From positions 21,087,943-21,151,942 of the forward strand of contig NC_082600.1 of assembly GCF_030936135.1 (NCBI RefSeq): a DNA stretch of 64,000 bases, in the 5' to 3' direction. How positions within the stretch are numbered: position 1 is the first letter of the stretch; each line of letters begins with the position of its first letter. Made by a program: the position numbers and the translations under genes. Below, in pieces: positions 12,471 through 27,400 of the stretch. Origin of the DNA: Gavia stellata. Taxonomy: Eukaryota; Chordata; Aves; Gaviiformes; Gaviidae. Under the pieces are notes generated by a model that searched no databases, was not told the DNA's origin, and saw only the letters and a program-made list of their open reading frames with translations.

Positions 12471-15400
12471 GGAGCCATGATGGACCAGAAATCAGGCCCA
12501 ACTAATTCTTGGGGTACTATATGGAATAAGCTTGGTCATATTATTCTGGCTGTTGTGGCACTTTATAAGAAAGTGTGGAAGAATAAGAAAAGAGCCAACA
12601 ACCTCAGGACAGATTCAAAATCAAGTTAAGGTAGATAAAACAATCTGAGGAAGGATTATGTATACCCATCTCTGTCCATTGTTTGCTCTCTCCTGTTCTT
12701 TAACTAAATGTATTAACATGCTGTGGCATGGGGTGATATGCAACTCACCATCAGACAAATATTTACTAAGATCTCCTCGCACCTTGCAAATTATGATATT
12801 TTACTGAGTAAGAATAGATTTAGGCATTTTTATTAGCTGTCTTAGTAGAAAGGTTGTGAAAACAGTAGGACGTGGAGAGCGGACCCTCCGTTATAGTGAG
12901 TAAAAGCTGCCCTGAGCCTGCACTTGTCCTGGGAGATGGGCAGACTAGAATATAGTCCTAACGTGGGCACCCAAAATTGTCTTTACCCTGAGCTCTCCAC
13001 ACCTATGAGAGCTGCAGAAAGAAAAGAGCTGTGAATATAGCTGGCTGGAGTTGCAGTGTTACTGAAGGGGAAAGCACTGGGCTGGGCAAACGCCTGCCTT
13101 GGCGGGAAGGGTTGCCCGATATTGTTGTACTTCAGGAATTAGATGTCATGCATTGCTCTCTTTATCTCCTTTACTATTTTTTTTTTCTTTCTTTCCTCCC
13201 TTTAAGATAATATTGTTAAGCCAATTGATTCACTTGCCTAAGGGAAAGTCAAGGCAGAAAATTGAGTTTTGTTTTCCCTGGTTTCTGAGCGGATGCTCCA
13301 GCTTGCATTTTATTAGTGATCCCTTTAAATTTCAACCCAAGCCTTGTTGCTGTCAATTAGTGGTTGGCAGAAAGATTACAAAATAACATTAAACATCTAG
13401 CTCCACGGCAGTGATATGATGCATTAAGAAAAGGACTGCTCCTAGTGGCCATGGAAAAATGTCCAGTATTTAAGTGTCTCTCCTGGCACACATGAGAACC
13501 AGGCAACCAGGCTGAGACTGCATCTGCTGAGGACCATCAGCAAGGCAGATAAAATATAAGCGTAATAGAAGAGGCAGTGGGAAACCAGTCCTTGCAAATG
13601 GTTATGAAAATAATAACTATTTATACACTTAATGTATAAACTTTCATCTGCATGTCTCAAATGGTTTTATAAACACCAATGAATTAAGTTTCACTGCACC
13701 CTTGTGAAATACTTTACTCCCATTTTGCTGCCATAATTAATGTATAAATAAATGCACAGGGAGCTGAAGTGGTCTGGCAATAGGAGCGCTGTAGGTTTAT
13801 GTGATATAGTATAAAAATAAGGCCTAATGGTCCCACCTCTCTGCACCACAGCCATTAGATCCTTGGGCTTCCAAGGGCACCAGTTAATACACTCAGGGCT
13901 TGCCAGATTGTTCAGCTGCCCTTCTCATAAAGGATGGAAGAAACAGGGGAAATTTTTAGATTTTCTGTGCAACAATTACTGATTATATTCCCATCGATTA
14001 ACTGATGGCTAGCTAGATGCATTTGTTTTCCTGGTTAATTAAAGAGATGTTTCCCCATGCACGATGATGTCTCTCCCCTATTAAAAGTACAGGCAGAGAT
14101 ACCCCTCTGAAATTGTTTAAAAACTATGCAAAGGTTAAAGAGAATTATTATATATAATGACCAGCAATAGCAACAGGGAGTATGGAAAGAAAAGACTCAG
14201 AGATTTACACTGAACTCCTTTCTTCTTGAATTCTCACTGTATTATAGGATGTTTCTTTTTTGATCTAGCAAACAGGACAAGTTCTTATTCTCTGAAAAAA
14301 TTAATTCTGAGTAAAACCAGAATCAGCTGTCTTCCTGTAATCAAACTCTGTTTTCTGTTTAATGATCGCTGTATATGTAAGGAAACCATTACATCTTCCG
14401 GTTTTGATTTTTGGTTCAAAGCTCTGGTTCACTTACATGTGCTTTCCCCATCCTTTTGAATCATTTTGTAGAGGAGACTTTGAAACAAGCTAAAATCCAA
14501 TTGGAACAAATAACTGGCTTAGGTTAAAGCAAAAAATGCTGCTTTTTTTTTTTTTTAAATTCAAACATCAAAAGATCTTTTTTGTATAAAGGCAAGTTTA
14601 AAAAATTGGTAATTTTACAAACAGAGAAATGTGCTTTGTCTGTGGTTTCCTTTGTTCCCTCTACTGTTGTTGAAGGTTTTGTACTTTATCACCTTACTTG
14701 CTGCAGTTCAGGGTTGCTGTCTCTCCAGAACAGCTCTTTGAAAGATAGGTCTGATTCTCCATGCCTTACTCTAGCCTTAACTCTGCTGCTATTTCCCTGA
14801 TTTCAGCAGAGTATTCCTGATTTACATCACAGGGGAAGGAGGAGTGGCTGGAAATGACTGCAGGGGGTTAGAGGTAGGGCAGGCAGCTCAGCAGCCCTTA
14901 ATAACAGCTCTGCATCTCACTGACAGCCTTCACTTTCTGCTTGATTCTGCATTTCAGTCCTAATCACTTAGAGCCTGTCTTTAATGTGTAGATAACTAAC
15001 AACAATAAGCACCGACTTCTGTATGAGAGGGATGAAGCCTAGCGTTCTGCAGAAGTAGCTTTGGTTACAGTACACGGGAGAGAGAAATTGCGACACGCAC
15101 AGTTTTCATTGCACTGGCTTTTTCTCTTCTTCCTTCTAGAAAGGCAGGGATTATGTTAATAATTATAATTTTATTTGTCTTCAGTTCCGCTTTCAAAATA
15201 TTAGCAGCTCGTATACCCTTAAAAGCTTTATCAAACCTATAGACATAAATCTGCTTCTAGAAATGTGAAATGTCTTTTGGGGGAGATTGTCAAAAGCATA
15301 TAAATGATTTAGGAGCATAGATTACTGGGCTTTTGAAATGTTTGTCTCCTGTTTTAATGCTTTTTACCTATACATCTGATGGTTTTATACAAGGCAGTAC

Positions 15401-18400
15401 TTTTGTTTCAGTTTCTTCATAGCTTGGCAGACTGGCCACTGAGAGAACTGTCAGTCAGCTTAGACGATGGCACATATGGCAGACTTGTTAGTGTGTTTGA
15501 AACTGAGACCCATCCCAGATCTTTCATATATGAATCTTTTTCCACTCCTTTACTCACTCATGCCGCTGAATACTTTCCTTGACTCTCTCTTCTTCAGCTG
15601 TAAGAGCCACTGTCATGGGTACAAGGCTTAAAAAATAAGCTCTCATCTTGCTGTGTTAAGTGATGTATTAGTAAGCAGGTTTTACTGGATAAGATATACC
15701 CTCATTACATGTTTAACTGGAGAGAAAGGTTGGACTGGCCTCACGTCTTTCTTCTTTGAATACCCCCGAGCAGATCCCTCAGTTACCATGTCTCTGTACT
15801 TCTATCTGCTTCTCCATGCTGAAATATTCTCTCATAGCCAGTTGTGTCACTTAGTGGAAAAGCTGTCATTCAGGGAGAAACTGGGGGATGGACAGTGAAG
15901 GAATTCAGCCATTCAGCGTCAGCTTACCTTCATCATTTCTGCAAACTGAACTAGTTCTGAATGAAAGTAGCCTTGTGAATTGTTTGCATTGTAGGCAAGT
16001 AGCACTGCGGCATTGCTTGAACATACCCCTTCAGTCAAGTAAATTAGCCTGAATACAGAGCACTTCCCAACATGGGTCACAGGTTTTCCAGCTATATGCC
16101 AAAGGATTAAAGTTTATTCCAGGGGAGGCTCCTATTTAACTGTGTATTAGTGAAATACACCTTCAGTGCTGACAGGAATAAATAATGCCCAGCACTACCT
16201 GCAGGGTAATTATGCTTTATACGATACTGTGCATAAGCTGATGAAGTTTTCTAATTAGTACATTTCATATACACAATTAGAAATATAATGTGAACCTGAA
16301 AAAGAAACTGATTGAAAAATCCTTCTTGTGGCTGGAGCTTGATGGGAAGTTTTCTCCAGCTCAGAGTGGCAGTAGCTGGCCAGTCTATGCCTCATGTCTT
16401 CACGGTTTCCTCCATGGCTCTGTAGGATGGGATCACAGCCCTGGATCTCTTTTATCTTACAGTTTCCCTGCTAGGGAAAGGACCTGGAGCATTAACAATG
16501 TCCTTGAGTTCACCTGCCTTCTCCACCTTTTCTTTGGAGTTGTGCCTGCGGGTATTGTATTAAAGGTTTAAGGTTGTTAGAGGGGTCTGGGGAGATGTTT
16601 TATGCTGTGTGGGAGTAAGGGGGAATAGGTACTCCATGGATGTTTCTGCGCTTCCCGCTGTACAGTCACGTTTTTGGAGCTCATATGTTCTCTTCTGGTC
16701 TTACATTTCTACTGTCCCAGTATCTTTTTAATTGACATGGAAAGGTTTTCCCATGTTTATGTGTCACAGAAAGCTGTTTTTGAAAGTAGAGTTTTTAAAG
16801 GTGTTTCAGGAGTCTGAAAGAGAGAAGATAAACAGAAAAGGGAATGTGAATGGCAAAATGTAATTTTAATTGCTAAGGCATTTTTAGACAGCAGACACAA
16901 GCCTTTCTGAGATGCCATGATGCAGGGGATGCTTGTGTTAAAATAAAGTGCCCAGGGTAATAAAGAAAACGGCAATTTCTCAATTCATTGTAGGAACCAG
17001 ACTTCCAAGGAAGTGAAGTAATTGAAATCAGACACTATTAGCCAGAAGGGAAAACATAAATCACTAGCTGGAGGAAAATTAAATGACAAATAGATGGGAG
17101 TGTTGAGGAACCGGCATAGTACAGCGAAAATGACATCATCAACAACAACAACAAGATAAAATCTATAGCTGTCCTACAGAGCCAAGTTTTGTGGGTAGAG
17201 AGAAATAACATATTCTGGTTTACTTATTTTTAATAACTCGGACAGCTGATTTCTGACTACACACTTGCTACTTTTATTTTGCTAGTGGTTACTCACAATT
17301 GTGGACGGATCATGGAGAACATATTTGAAAAACCTCTTCTGATGTCAGTGGAGTTTCTTGGATTTGATAGGCAATGTGTATACCTGCATAACCACCAGTA
17401 TTTTCTATTCATGTAATAATTTCATTCTGTTGAAGACAGTGGCCATTTTGTAGTAGATTCAATTTGTTGTGTGCTCCAGACTTGCATCTCTACTTCAAGC
17501 TGGGACTCTTTTTCATGGAAACTGGATTCCAGACTTTTTGACTGCTTTTAATCTGAAATTATTTCAGTTTAAATTGCAAAATGCCTTTTATGATAAGGAA
17601 ACATGAAGTAACAGAAGGCAAACTTCTCCTTGAAGGTAATTCTTACCTACAGACTGCAGTATTTGAACATAAATCTGTAAATCTGACATGCTGTAGTTGT
17701 TTCACCAGACATGTTTCTCTGACATGTTTTAAACACAATGTCACACAAAAGTAAATACTTAACCTTTTGTCTCCTTCACAGGAGCCTGCATAAAGCATTT
17801 AGCATATACTTCAAAATCCTTTACTGTGCAGTTTCTCCTGAATCTCAGGTGAATATGCCATTTAATTCACAGCCAGCAATCTTACTGGGGAAACCAGCTC
17901 ATCTAAGCTTTGGACCTCTGACTTCTGCTGTAACTATTCAATCTGTCTTTCTGTTTCTGTACGTGACATTTTCTGCCCTTTCATTCATTCCAAATAGGTT
18001 TTCTCTTTAACCTTGTGGTACCAAACCATTTCATTGTATTTGAAAGTAATGGCATTTGGTAATTGGTGAGGCACCAAGTGGTAAAGGGCACCTCCAGTAA
18101 TCTACTTGAATGCTGTCTGTATGAAAGCTGAAATAATTTGATTCTTCAGCGAAGGGGTATGAGCATACTAACAGTATCTTCCAAGCCATTAGTGTAAAAA
18201 GGCTGATAGCAGGCTGCCTTGGCTCTGTACTTTCCCTTTCACTGCTTTAGTTAAAATTAATAATCAACACCTATTGATAAGAAGGATACATAGTAAAGGT
18301 TTAAAAGGGTTTGGAAGGATTTTTCATAGTTGTTTTTGTTGGCTAGGTTATATACTATCATTATTGCAACTACATTTCAATACCTAATTAAAAACAGTCA

Positions 18401-21400
18401 GGAGCTTTTAGGGTTATGAATAATTTTCTGTCTATGTATTTGAAAGTTCAAAATGTTTCACGTGATGAAATTGTAGCTTTCTGGCCAATCCTAAGTATTA
18501 TCTGTATGCACACATGGCAGAGGAAGAAAATGAAGTATGAATATAGATTTGTGTGTGGATATGAGTGGATACAAAAGGGAGTGGGTACTAGCATCATTGT
18601 GGATTAAAAGGCAATGTAAGCCATGGGGCTGTGTACAGGGCTGAGAGTTAGAAATTAAAAAAAAGCATATGATGTTTGAACAAAATTATTGAAATATATG
18701 ATTGACCATATGAGTTTACATGAATTGTCTCCTGTGTCTTAAGTGTCTCCTTCTTCAAAATGGAAATGATGAATTCATTCTGTGGAGTATTTTGAGGTCT
18801 TTAAGTATTTGTTCCAGGCAAGGAGGAACAGGGAGTCTTGCTAGCTGCTATTATTTTCTTCTGTTGATATAAAAATATAAAGATTTATTTTGACCAATCT
18901 ATCATTTTTAAGTTAGTGTTGTTCACCTTAGTAGGCATTATTATCTAATCATTATCAAAACATAAGCTAAATATATGTATTTTGTTAAGTTAAAGGTGAG
19001 AATTATTTGCCTAAACAGAAAAAGAAGGGAGTAAAAAGAGAGGCACAGGTATGTGAAGTGACTTGCATAATGACCTGGCTGAGAACCCCCAGCAGAAATA
19101 GAAGAGCTTTCTAGATATATATTTTGACATGTAGTGCTTTTTTTTTAGTCTACTATTTCTCATTCAGAACAATTCTTACTCATTTGCATGTCATTATACA
19201 ATGCTGATGGGCTTCTTAGTGACAAGAATTGCGTAAGTCTGCAGGTTCAGCAACAGTTCAGCTACACAGATAGATGTTTGTTCATTCTTAATGGCATTAG
19301 TTTAGGTGACATTTGGCTTTCAGTGCACATTATTCATGCTCAGTTATGGTGGAATAGATAAAGAATTGGAAGACACAGTCACATCTGTGTTCCTGAATGA
19401 AGAGTCATTGTGTCATGCTTACAGAGACTGAAGTGTCATCCAAATGAATTAATTATAACAATCTGTTTTCCAATTTAATCTGGCAATTATTCCCTTTTCA
19501 GAATAGCCAGCTTTGATTTTGTTTACAGATTTTGCACAAACTTTGCAACAGTCCCGTAACCACGTCACCAATTCACTGCCTCTTCGAGGGTATAGGGAGA
19601 CAGCTATGCAACTGCGGAGGTTACAGCAGCATTGAGCCTGGAGGTCGGGGGGGGGTCTCTGTTCTCTGCTGTTGCCTGAGAGCATCAGGGTAAGTCTATC
19701 TATCTGAGTCACAGATCAAATTTCTGAATATGGATAATGAATGAGGTACCCTAAATGGCTCTGGTTCTCAGTCTTTCCAGTTCTGAAATCTTAATCTGTC
19801 TGTCTATAGTGTGTAAGATCTACTTTGTGAAAGTGATAGTTTAATTGTTTTTCATAAAGTATTTTGATCCGTTCATGTTGGAGTCTATAGGGTAAGAAAA
19901 GCTGAACGTTGGTCATGTCTGTCAGTGTGGATGTATGAAAATAGTAACATCACTTCTTGTTAGACTGAAGTTCCTTTTTAAACTCGTAACAGTGTCTTGT
20001 AATGTTTGCTGCTATGAGAGTTGTCTTCAAACTGCAGCTGAATTTCACACATGCTGCCAGGGTGCCTTTATCCTCAGGTCCCTCAGAATTACATACTTCT
20101 GTGCTAATACTTTTTTGGCCTCCACATCACAACTTTAAAACAACTCTGTCCCTTTGGACATTTTAATGTTAATATCAACTATATTTTTTCTTTCTATAAA
20201 TCTAAATATAGTAAGGTATAACAATCATTAACACACTTTTCCATTAGTGGCGTATCTCCAAATTAATCCTACAAATAACTAGTACTAAACCTTGAAGTAC
20301 TCAAGACATTCAGAGCATGAATGAACAGGATTTGGATTTACATTTCATTACTGCAAGTCTGAAACTGGCTTTATACTTCTTCAATGTCCAGCATAGTTTA
20401 ACTAATGGTGGTCTTGAATCAAATGTTGGAGGGATGTGTGCAGACAGGTGTGCGTGTATGAAACTACATTATTTCTATCAAAAGATATTTCATTGGATTT
20501 TTCAAGAGGAATGAAGAACTGCAGGCTGAGGGAGGAATTTTTTTTAATTGAAACATGTTAGATGTCTCATGGTTGTTCAATGAATGAATCCATCATGATA
20601 GTGCTATCTCCAGGGAAACTTTGAAAGCTATTACCTAGAAACTCAATGAAGATCAATTATCTCCTACCACCTGCACATGTGCAATACATTTAAAGAAAGG
20701 CAACCGCATGTAATGGAGATAGTGGCAAAGACAGTTTTTTTTTTCTCCTTCAGTATGTCAGTCATAGTAATCAGCTGCTTCTTTCTGTGTCCCAATAGAT
20801 GAATTATGAGGAGAAAGTGCTTTGAATACAAGGAGAGATGTTGTCTTGCCAGCATATGTCCCTTTGCTATATGATGTTGAAGTATCTTTACAAAAGGTAG
20901 GTCTTTCTCTGGGCCAGCACGCCATCAAGAGCAATCTCAAAGCAAAGAAGGTCCTTTACTAGCTAGGTTCCTACCACAGAGCAAACTTTCTCTGATGGCT
21001 CAGCCAAAAGCTGTGTCTTGGGTTTGCTTAACCAGAAAACGCTGCTAATTGCCAGCAATGGCAAAGCACGGGGAGATTCAGAGCCCTCCCTTCAGCACTG
21101 TAAGAGAAGAAAAGATTTTTACAGGTGAAGGAACAGCATGAACTGCTGCAGAAGTGATTCCTTTAATGATTCACGGATCTAACTGTTATTGTTATTAATG
21201 ATGATACAGTGCTTAGAGCCATTAGTACAAATCTTAAATTAATGCAGGGCAAACACTTTTTTTGCAGCCTGGAATTACAGTCTAAGGGATATTCATAACT
21301 AGAAAGCTGCATTATAAAAATATGCATTATGATTGTTATATCAGTTAATTCTGCTGAATTTGTCTCATTTCTGGATTTGCTTATAAATCTTAATTAGCCA

Positions 21401-24400
21401 CAGTGGAATTGAAAGCAAATAAGAGATTACAGAAAACAAAATAAAATGTTTAGACAAAATATATTAAATTATGAGAATTAATTCTGTCACATATCAAGAA
21501 TAATAAATTAATTGACTTTAGGTCTTACCACAGCCATAGTGCAAAAGCACATTTTAGTCCTGGTTTTCAATATTCAGAGCAAGCTGGCTTTTTATTTGCA
21601 TGGAAGCAAGGACCTAGGAATGTAGATTCTTACAGAGATGCCGTCAATATACATAAGGCAAGGTTTGGCAATGTCCTATGTCCTCTGAAGTTCGATGGGC
21701 AAGTGTCTTCAAAAATCATTTTTTTATGTAAAATGCAGACTGGCTTTGCCACTTTCAGCACTAAAGTGTTATATACACCACCAAGTAAAATATACAGTAA
21801 CCGGTTCCTTTGAAAGTTTTGGGGTGCTGATGGGAAAAACCCCATCACTAATGAAGAGATCAGCAAAGAAACTGAAGAAATGTTTATCCTCAACAGAACT
21901 GGAAACCATTGCTACATTCAGGGCACCTACCTGGATACCAGCACACACCCCACTCCTCACATCCTGTGGAAACAACCAGTCTAAGAGAAAACCTGATAGC
22001 CCAAGGGAAACCAGCAGCTGCCAGTACTGCCAGACAAATGGAAACTCAAGAGAATGAGTGAGAGGCCTGGAGACCCCCCATGCTCTTTGATTCTGAAACG
22101 CCTCAGCCCCCCTGGATGTTAGCCTATAACGTATTACCAAAAATACCCTGTAGCTCTACAATAATCTGTTTCGCCTGCTATCTCCTATTACAGATAGTCA
22201 TAGTTATAGATCACTCATTGCACATACCAAGCCTCATGTTATTTTTTTTTCCCTGTCCTTGGTATTGAGTTACTGAATTTCAGCAGTAGTGGCTGTAGCT
22301 GCGATACTGAGGGAGCAGCAGGAGTGAAACTTCTCCAAGGCACAGCCCAATCCTCCCCTTCATGTTGCACAGATCAGATAAAACACAATCCCGTGCTAGC
22401 TGTGCAGGGTAAGGGACAGCTTTAGCTCCTACAGCCACCCTAGAAAATCTCTGCTTGCATTCAGGTTAAGTGTCGAGGATTCACTGACTCAAAGGCCAGC
22501 ACAGTCTACCCTGCTTATCCGGTTTGCAGCCTTGTATACAGAATATTTACTGGGAGAAATGGATTATGGACTTTTTGAAACCATCTTGCATCATTTTAGA
22601 GACTCCAAGTGATGGTGCTGCTGCCTAGGGAACTTACCGATGTTTAAACACCTTTGTCACAAAGAAACTTGGCCTTTTTCATATGTGACCGTCAAACTGC
22701 ACCTTCTAAGCCACTTGGTCCTGCAATGCCTTTCTGGCTAGCCAGGCAGAGAAGCTGCCTCCTGTCACACACATGTTTTCAATGTCTAAACACGTAAGGA
22801 AATGATCAAATTACTCCTCAGCTTTCTTTTTGGGTGATCAAATATAATGAATCCTTGTGACATGCAATATGGTTTTCTAGCCCCTGGATAATTTTTGTGA
22901 AATTTAGACTGTGCAACACAAAGCAATGCACATCTTTTAAAACCTGACACGCAGTTAAGATTTTATCATACCAAACAAGCAGCAGAGAGATGCTTCTCTC
23001 CTATTGTGGGCTCATCTGTGCTTCGCTACTAATAAATTAAAATCTCTCTGTTCACTGGTGTATTGCCAAAATGTCATAGCTGTTGAACATTCCATTTATT
23101 TAGCCTTAGTGTTGCTCATTAGACTTGCTCTCTCTAGGAATTACTCTGCCATAGTTAGTGGTACTAACAAAGATTTGGATTATACTTCATGTATTGATTT
23201 CCAGTCAAACTAAGAGGAAATGCATTATTTCACAGGTACGCCTTCTCTTGTGTTACTAATGCAGACTTAGACTTTAGCCTTTTTTACCTGAAAGATGAGT
23301 AATTTAGTAATGTCAGCTAGCTGGCTCTTTTCTTATTAACTCATTAATATGACAAAGGGCAGCTATGTCCAGAATGGTCATTATGGAATATATGTTATGC
23401 CCAGCTGTTACAGTAGGCTATCAAGAGCCTAGAGAAGATGTTTCATAATTCTGAGGCAATGTCCTACGGATAGTATAGAGCATGGTGGCAGATGGAAAAA
23501 GATGGATCCTAGCAGATGGATCTGGGTGTGGTTCATGTTGCACACACTGGTTTACACTGAGGCAAAGCACTGGGGCTAATTTCTCGCCAGCAGGAACGGC
23601 CTGCATTGTGGCACTCCGAGCAATCACCAGCGATTACCAAAATAATTCAGCTGAGAAGGCAGGCATGCGCACAGCTATCCCTGCCCAAGCACTGTCAGTG
23701 CAGCTGCACAGGAATAGCCAAGGGCAATATTTTACTTCCAGAATAGCATGCCAGAGTGACAAACTACATAATGTGTTCAGGTGTGACTGCTGATGGTGTC
23801 TAGATTTATTTTGGATTGACCGATAGGGCTTCCCAGACACCCACAGTTACTCATCAAAAAAGTCATTCTGCAGTGACAGTGAGGTGACAAGTACATTGAT
23901 GGCAGAATGTACTGTACTATATCATCTACTGGAATGCCAGAATTTGCATGAAGAAGGCAACTCTTCATAAATTGCAATACACTGTTTTCAAAACAATGTA
24001 GTAATACTTGAGATACTCCAAAAAAGCAGACGAACCAAGTGAGACCTTTAGCAATGACACTGTTTTGGAAAAGTGAATCATACTGATTAAATACTATTTT
24101 CTATTTAAAATTTGAACTTGCCGTTACTAATATCACAAGTGCTACTCATTCTGTGAAATAAGATGTAGCCCGAATCTCACCAAAGTCCCTAGGAACCTTT
24201 CCTCAAAGTCTGACGGGAGCTAGCTTATGCCTTTTGTACACTGATACTGACTTCGGGAAGGAAGTTGCTCAATGAAAAAAACATTTACAAGCTGAGACAA
24301 GATGACGAGAAAGAGAAATAAGTAATATACCTTACTAAAGTTATCATTAATCACTTCTCTAACCTGATTTCTGTTCAATTCACAAATTGCACTAAGTCTG

Positions 24401-27400
24401 GGTTTGAGAAGGGAATATTCCCAATGTACCCTCTGCAGGGGGTTTCAGGCAAAATTCAATTCTGCGTAACAGTGTAACTTTGCAGTAAGCCCAATTAATT
24501 GAGTCTTTCCACTTAAAACTACATTTTCTTGCTTTCTTTTGATCTGCAGGTGAGAACTATCAGAATTCATCAAGTATATTTTAATCAATAGTGGGGTTTG
24601 ACAGTACAAATATGTGAATGGTCATTTCAACAGCATTCTGGAGCTCTGTGAGGTTTTTTCTTCACCACCATATCTACCTGCAAAGAGACAGCTTGAGGAA
24701 GAGAGAAATATATTTAAAATATGCCAAAAAAGATACCTGCACCCAAAGGATGTCTGAAGAAGCCTGTGTTGGGGCTCAAGGGTACACTATGATTTAAGAG
24801 GCATAAGTTTGGCACGGGACTTGTGCATATTTAACAGCTCTCTCCCTAACGTGCACAGAAAGAGCTCATATGTTGTGCTTTCCTCAGTGTAGGTAGCAAG
24901 AGCCCACTTCTGTGAGGTCCCCAGAGTCTGTGAGGTGCTCAGCAGCCTCCATTCCCATTAGCACCCTGTTGTCTCAGATCCTGCTCTTCAAAGTTTCTGG
25001 ATAAGTTATAATTAATGACTTAACAGGATTTTGAGGACCTCTCAGGATCCTGGCAAACGGACTTCAGCTGGAGTCTCAGATGCTCAGAACCACTAAGAAT
25101 CGGCTTGTAATGAAAAACAGCATTGTAAACAGGCTATATTTAATAACTTTGCACACTTCCAACCGTGGTATAATGTTCAAGAGAAGCTCTGAAAGCGGGA
25201 GGCAGATGCATGTTGGTTATATAGTCGCATTTTGTACCTTCCTCCCTCTTCTTTCCCTTCAAAAGGATTTTTATAGCTACATTTCCCATTCTGTACCTTC
25301 TTCCTTTATGCCTATATTATAACCCCCATCGCCCTGAGCTGAAGAAATCAGCTGTCTAGCAGCCTTGTCTATTTTAGGAAATCTAATGATTTACCTATAA
25401 ACAGAAAGGCACATGTCTGCAAGGTTCATCATAGTAAGCCTTGTGCTTCTAATAAAATATTGATTTCCTCTCATCCAATAATTTATGTCTTCAATTGGCT
25501 TGATCGGGCACCCTGCTATTTTTTCACAAGATACAGCAATCACCAAGGGAGTTAAGGTCTTTTTAGAATAAGGATTTGCTGTGGGCTTTTTTTAAAAGAT
25601 AGTATATTCATATGCAGCTTTGAACAGAGTATTATTACAGATAGATGAATCCCTGCAAGGCAAGCACTGTTGCCATACCCAAGGGAAACACAATTTTATT
25701 TTTACACTTAGCTGAATTAGTTTATTGAATTGGTGCATGCTATAGTTAAAGGTCACTACATACACATAATTTCTAATAGCTGCAGCTTTTAGTGTGATTT
25801 CTCAGGTGCCATAGATAGAAAAATGAAAGCCAGGTTGAAGACAATGGGGTTCTCCCATTCTGTGCTGAGATTAAGACATCTTCAATACCTTCTTTCTAAG
25901 AATCTTCATGGTTTAGCACCTCATACTAAATTTAATACTTTTCCACAAATGGCTCATAGCAAGGAAGAAATACTATTCTCTCAGGACAAAGAGTTTATTT
26001 TCAGAGCTCTGTATTGTCTGCTTGGCATCAGTTTTCTATAATACTTGATATTAGCATGACATATATAACATGTGTATAATTGGACTACTCGCTGCACTGT
26101 ATTCAGACTCTGATCTTATTTATATCTTTGCTGTAGGAGGTTTATATCCACATGTGGTGACTGACCAGCACAGCCATAGCCTTTTTTTACCATCTGGTGC
26201 AGTCACTGGTAATTTAAGTGTTATTGGCAGCAGCAGTTCACTAATAACAAATGTAGAAGAAAAATGGGTATTTGGGAAAGAATGGCCATTAAAATCTATG
26301 TTTTTATATTCATTAGAAAACAGAGACTGTGCTGGTGACCTGTGTTTAAGATGATATAATACTGGTTAGGTAGGGGTGGCCATGTGATACAGGATCTATC
26401 TTGTCATGGTTTCCCATAATTCAGGAAAGGGAATTTTTTTGGCTACAGTGATTCTCTGCATTTTCCAGCAGTCTTAGGTGTCTGTGACTGCGCATTTATA
26501 CCTGCATGCATGCTGCTCCCCTGCTGACTGCGCGCAGTGCGTCCTCAAGGAGAAGTGATGCCCGACACAAGAAAAGAGCAAAACAACATCCCAGCATGAC
26601 AGCATGATAGGAGAGGGGGGAGTGTGGGCATAGTGACTCTGGCCCAGCGGATAAGCCTCTACCTTAATCGAAAGTCCTATATGTGGCTTAGCATGAATGG
26701 CAAGTACAGCTATTGCTAATGCTTATTACATAAGCACACAGCTCTGCACAGGATCAGGCCTGTACGTTCCTTTAGTATCTGTTTCATTTGATCATGTTCC
26801 CATAAGACCAGAAATTTCAGATACCTTCCTTATTGAGAAAACTTTTTGGCACTCTCATTCTGTCTTGAATGGCATAGAGTGAAAATGATTGGGATGTCTG
26901 TTTTTCTTTTGGTGAACTACACAACCACTTGTTCTTGAAAAAAGATTGTACTAGTGGGAAATGACAATGATAATGATGATGATGATGATGATAATAATAA
27001 TAATAGTAACAATAATAGTGGTGTTGGTGGGTGCTATTGAGAACATTACCACAATATATTCTGAGATTAAAAACTAAACCTGGGTCCAATACTTCAAAGA
27101 GTCTTGCAGTTATAAAGTCGGAAGCTGAAGCTGAAATTGTGTTTTTTGCCAAGGATTTCTATTCCCAGAAGCTGAACATACCACTGGTCCTCCTGACCCA
27201 TTATTGATTAGTTCTATTTTTGTTGCTGATAAGTGTTGTTGGCATTGTTTACAACTACAGATCATGATAGAGTCAATACTAATTGAGGCGAGAGCATGCA
27301 TCCTCCCTGCATTCAGCTCTGGCACAAATCACTATTCCTAGATTGCAAAAGGAAAGGATGAAGGACATCTTTCAAGGTTCTTGAAAAGGCAGTATAAATA

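Noticed and set aside
26640-26690. tRNA-like sequence (TGGCCCAGCGG A-box-like followed by AATCGAAAGTCC B-box-like)
   Set aside because: The two boxes are only about 26 bases apart instead of about 44, leaving no room for an anticodon arm, and I can form no acceptor stem. At best a decayed tRNA-derived scrap.
26817-27152. 111-codon minus-strand frame with a His/Tyr-rich stretch
   Set aside because: It is produced by translating the GAT/AAT microsatellite.
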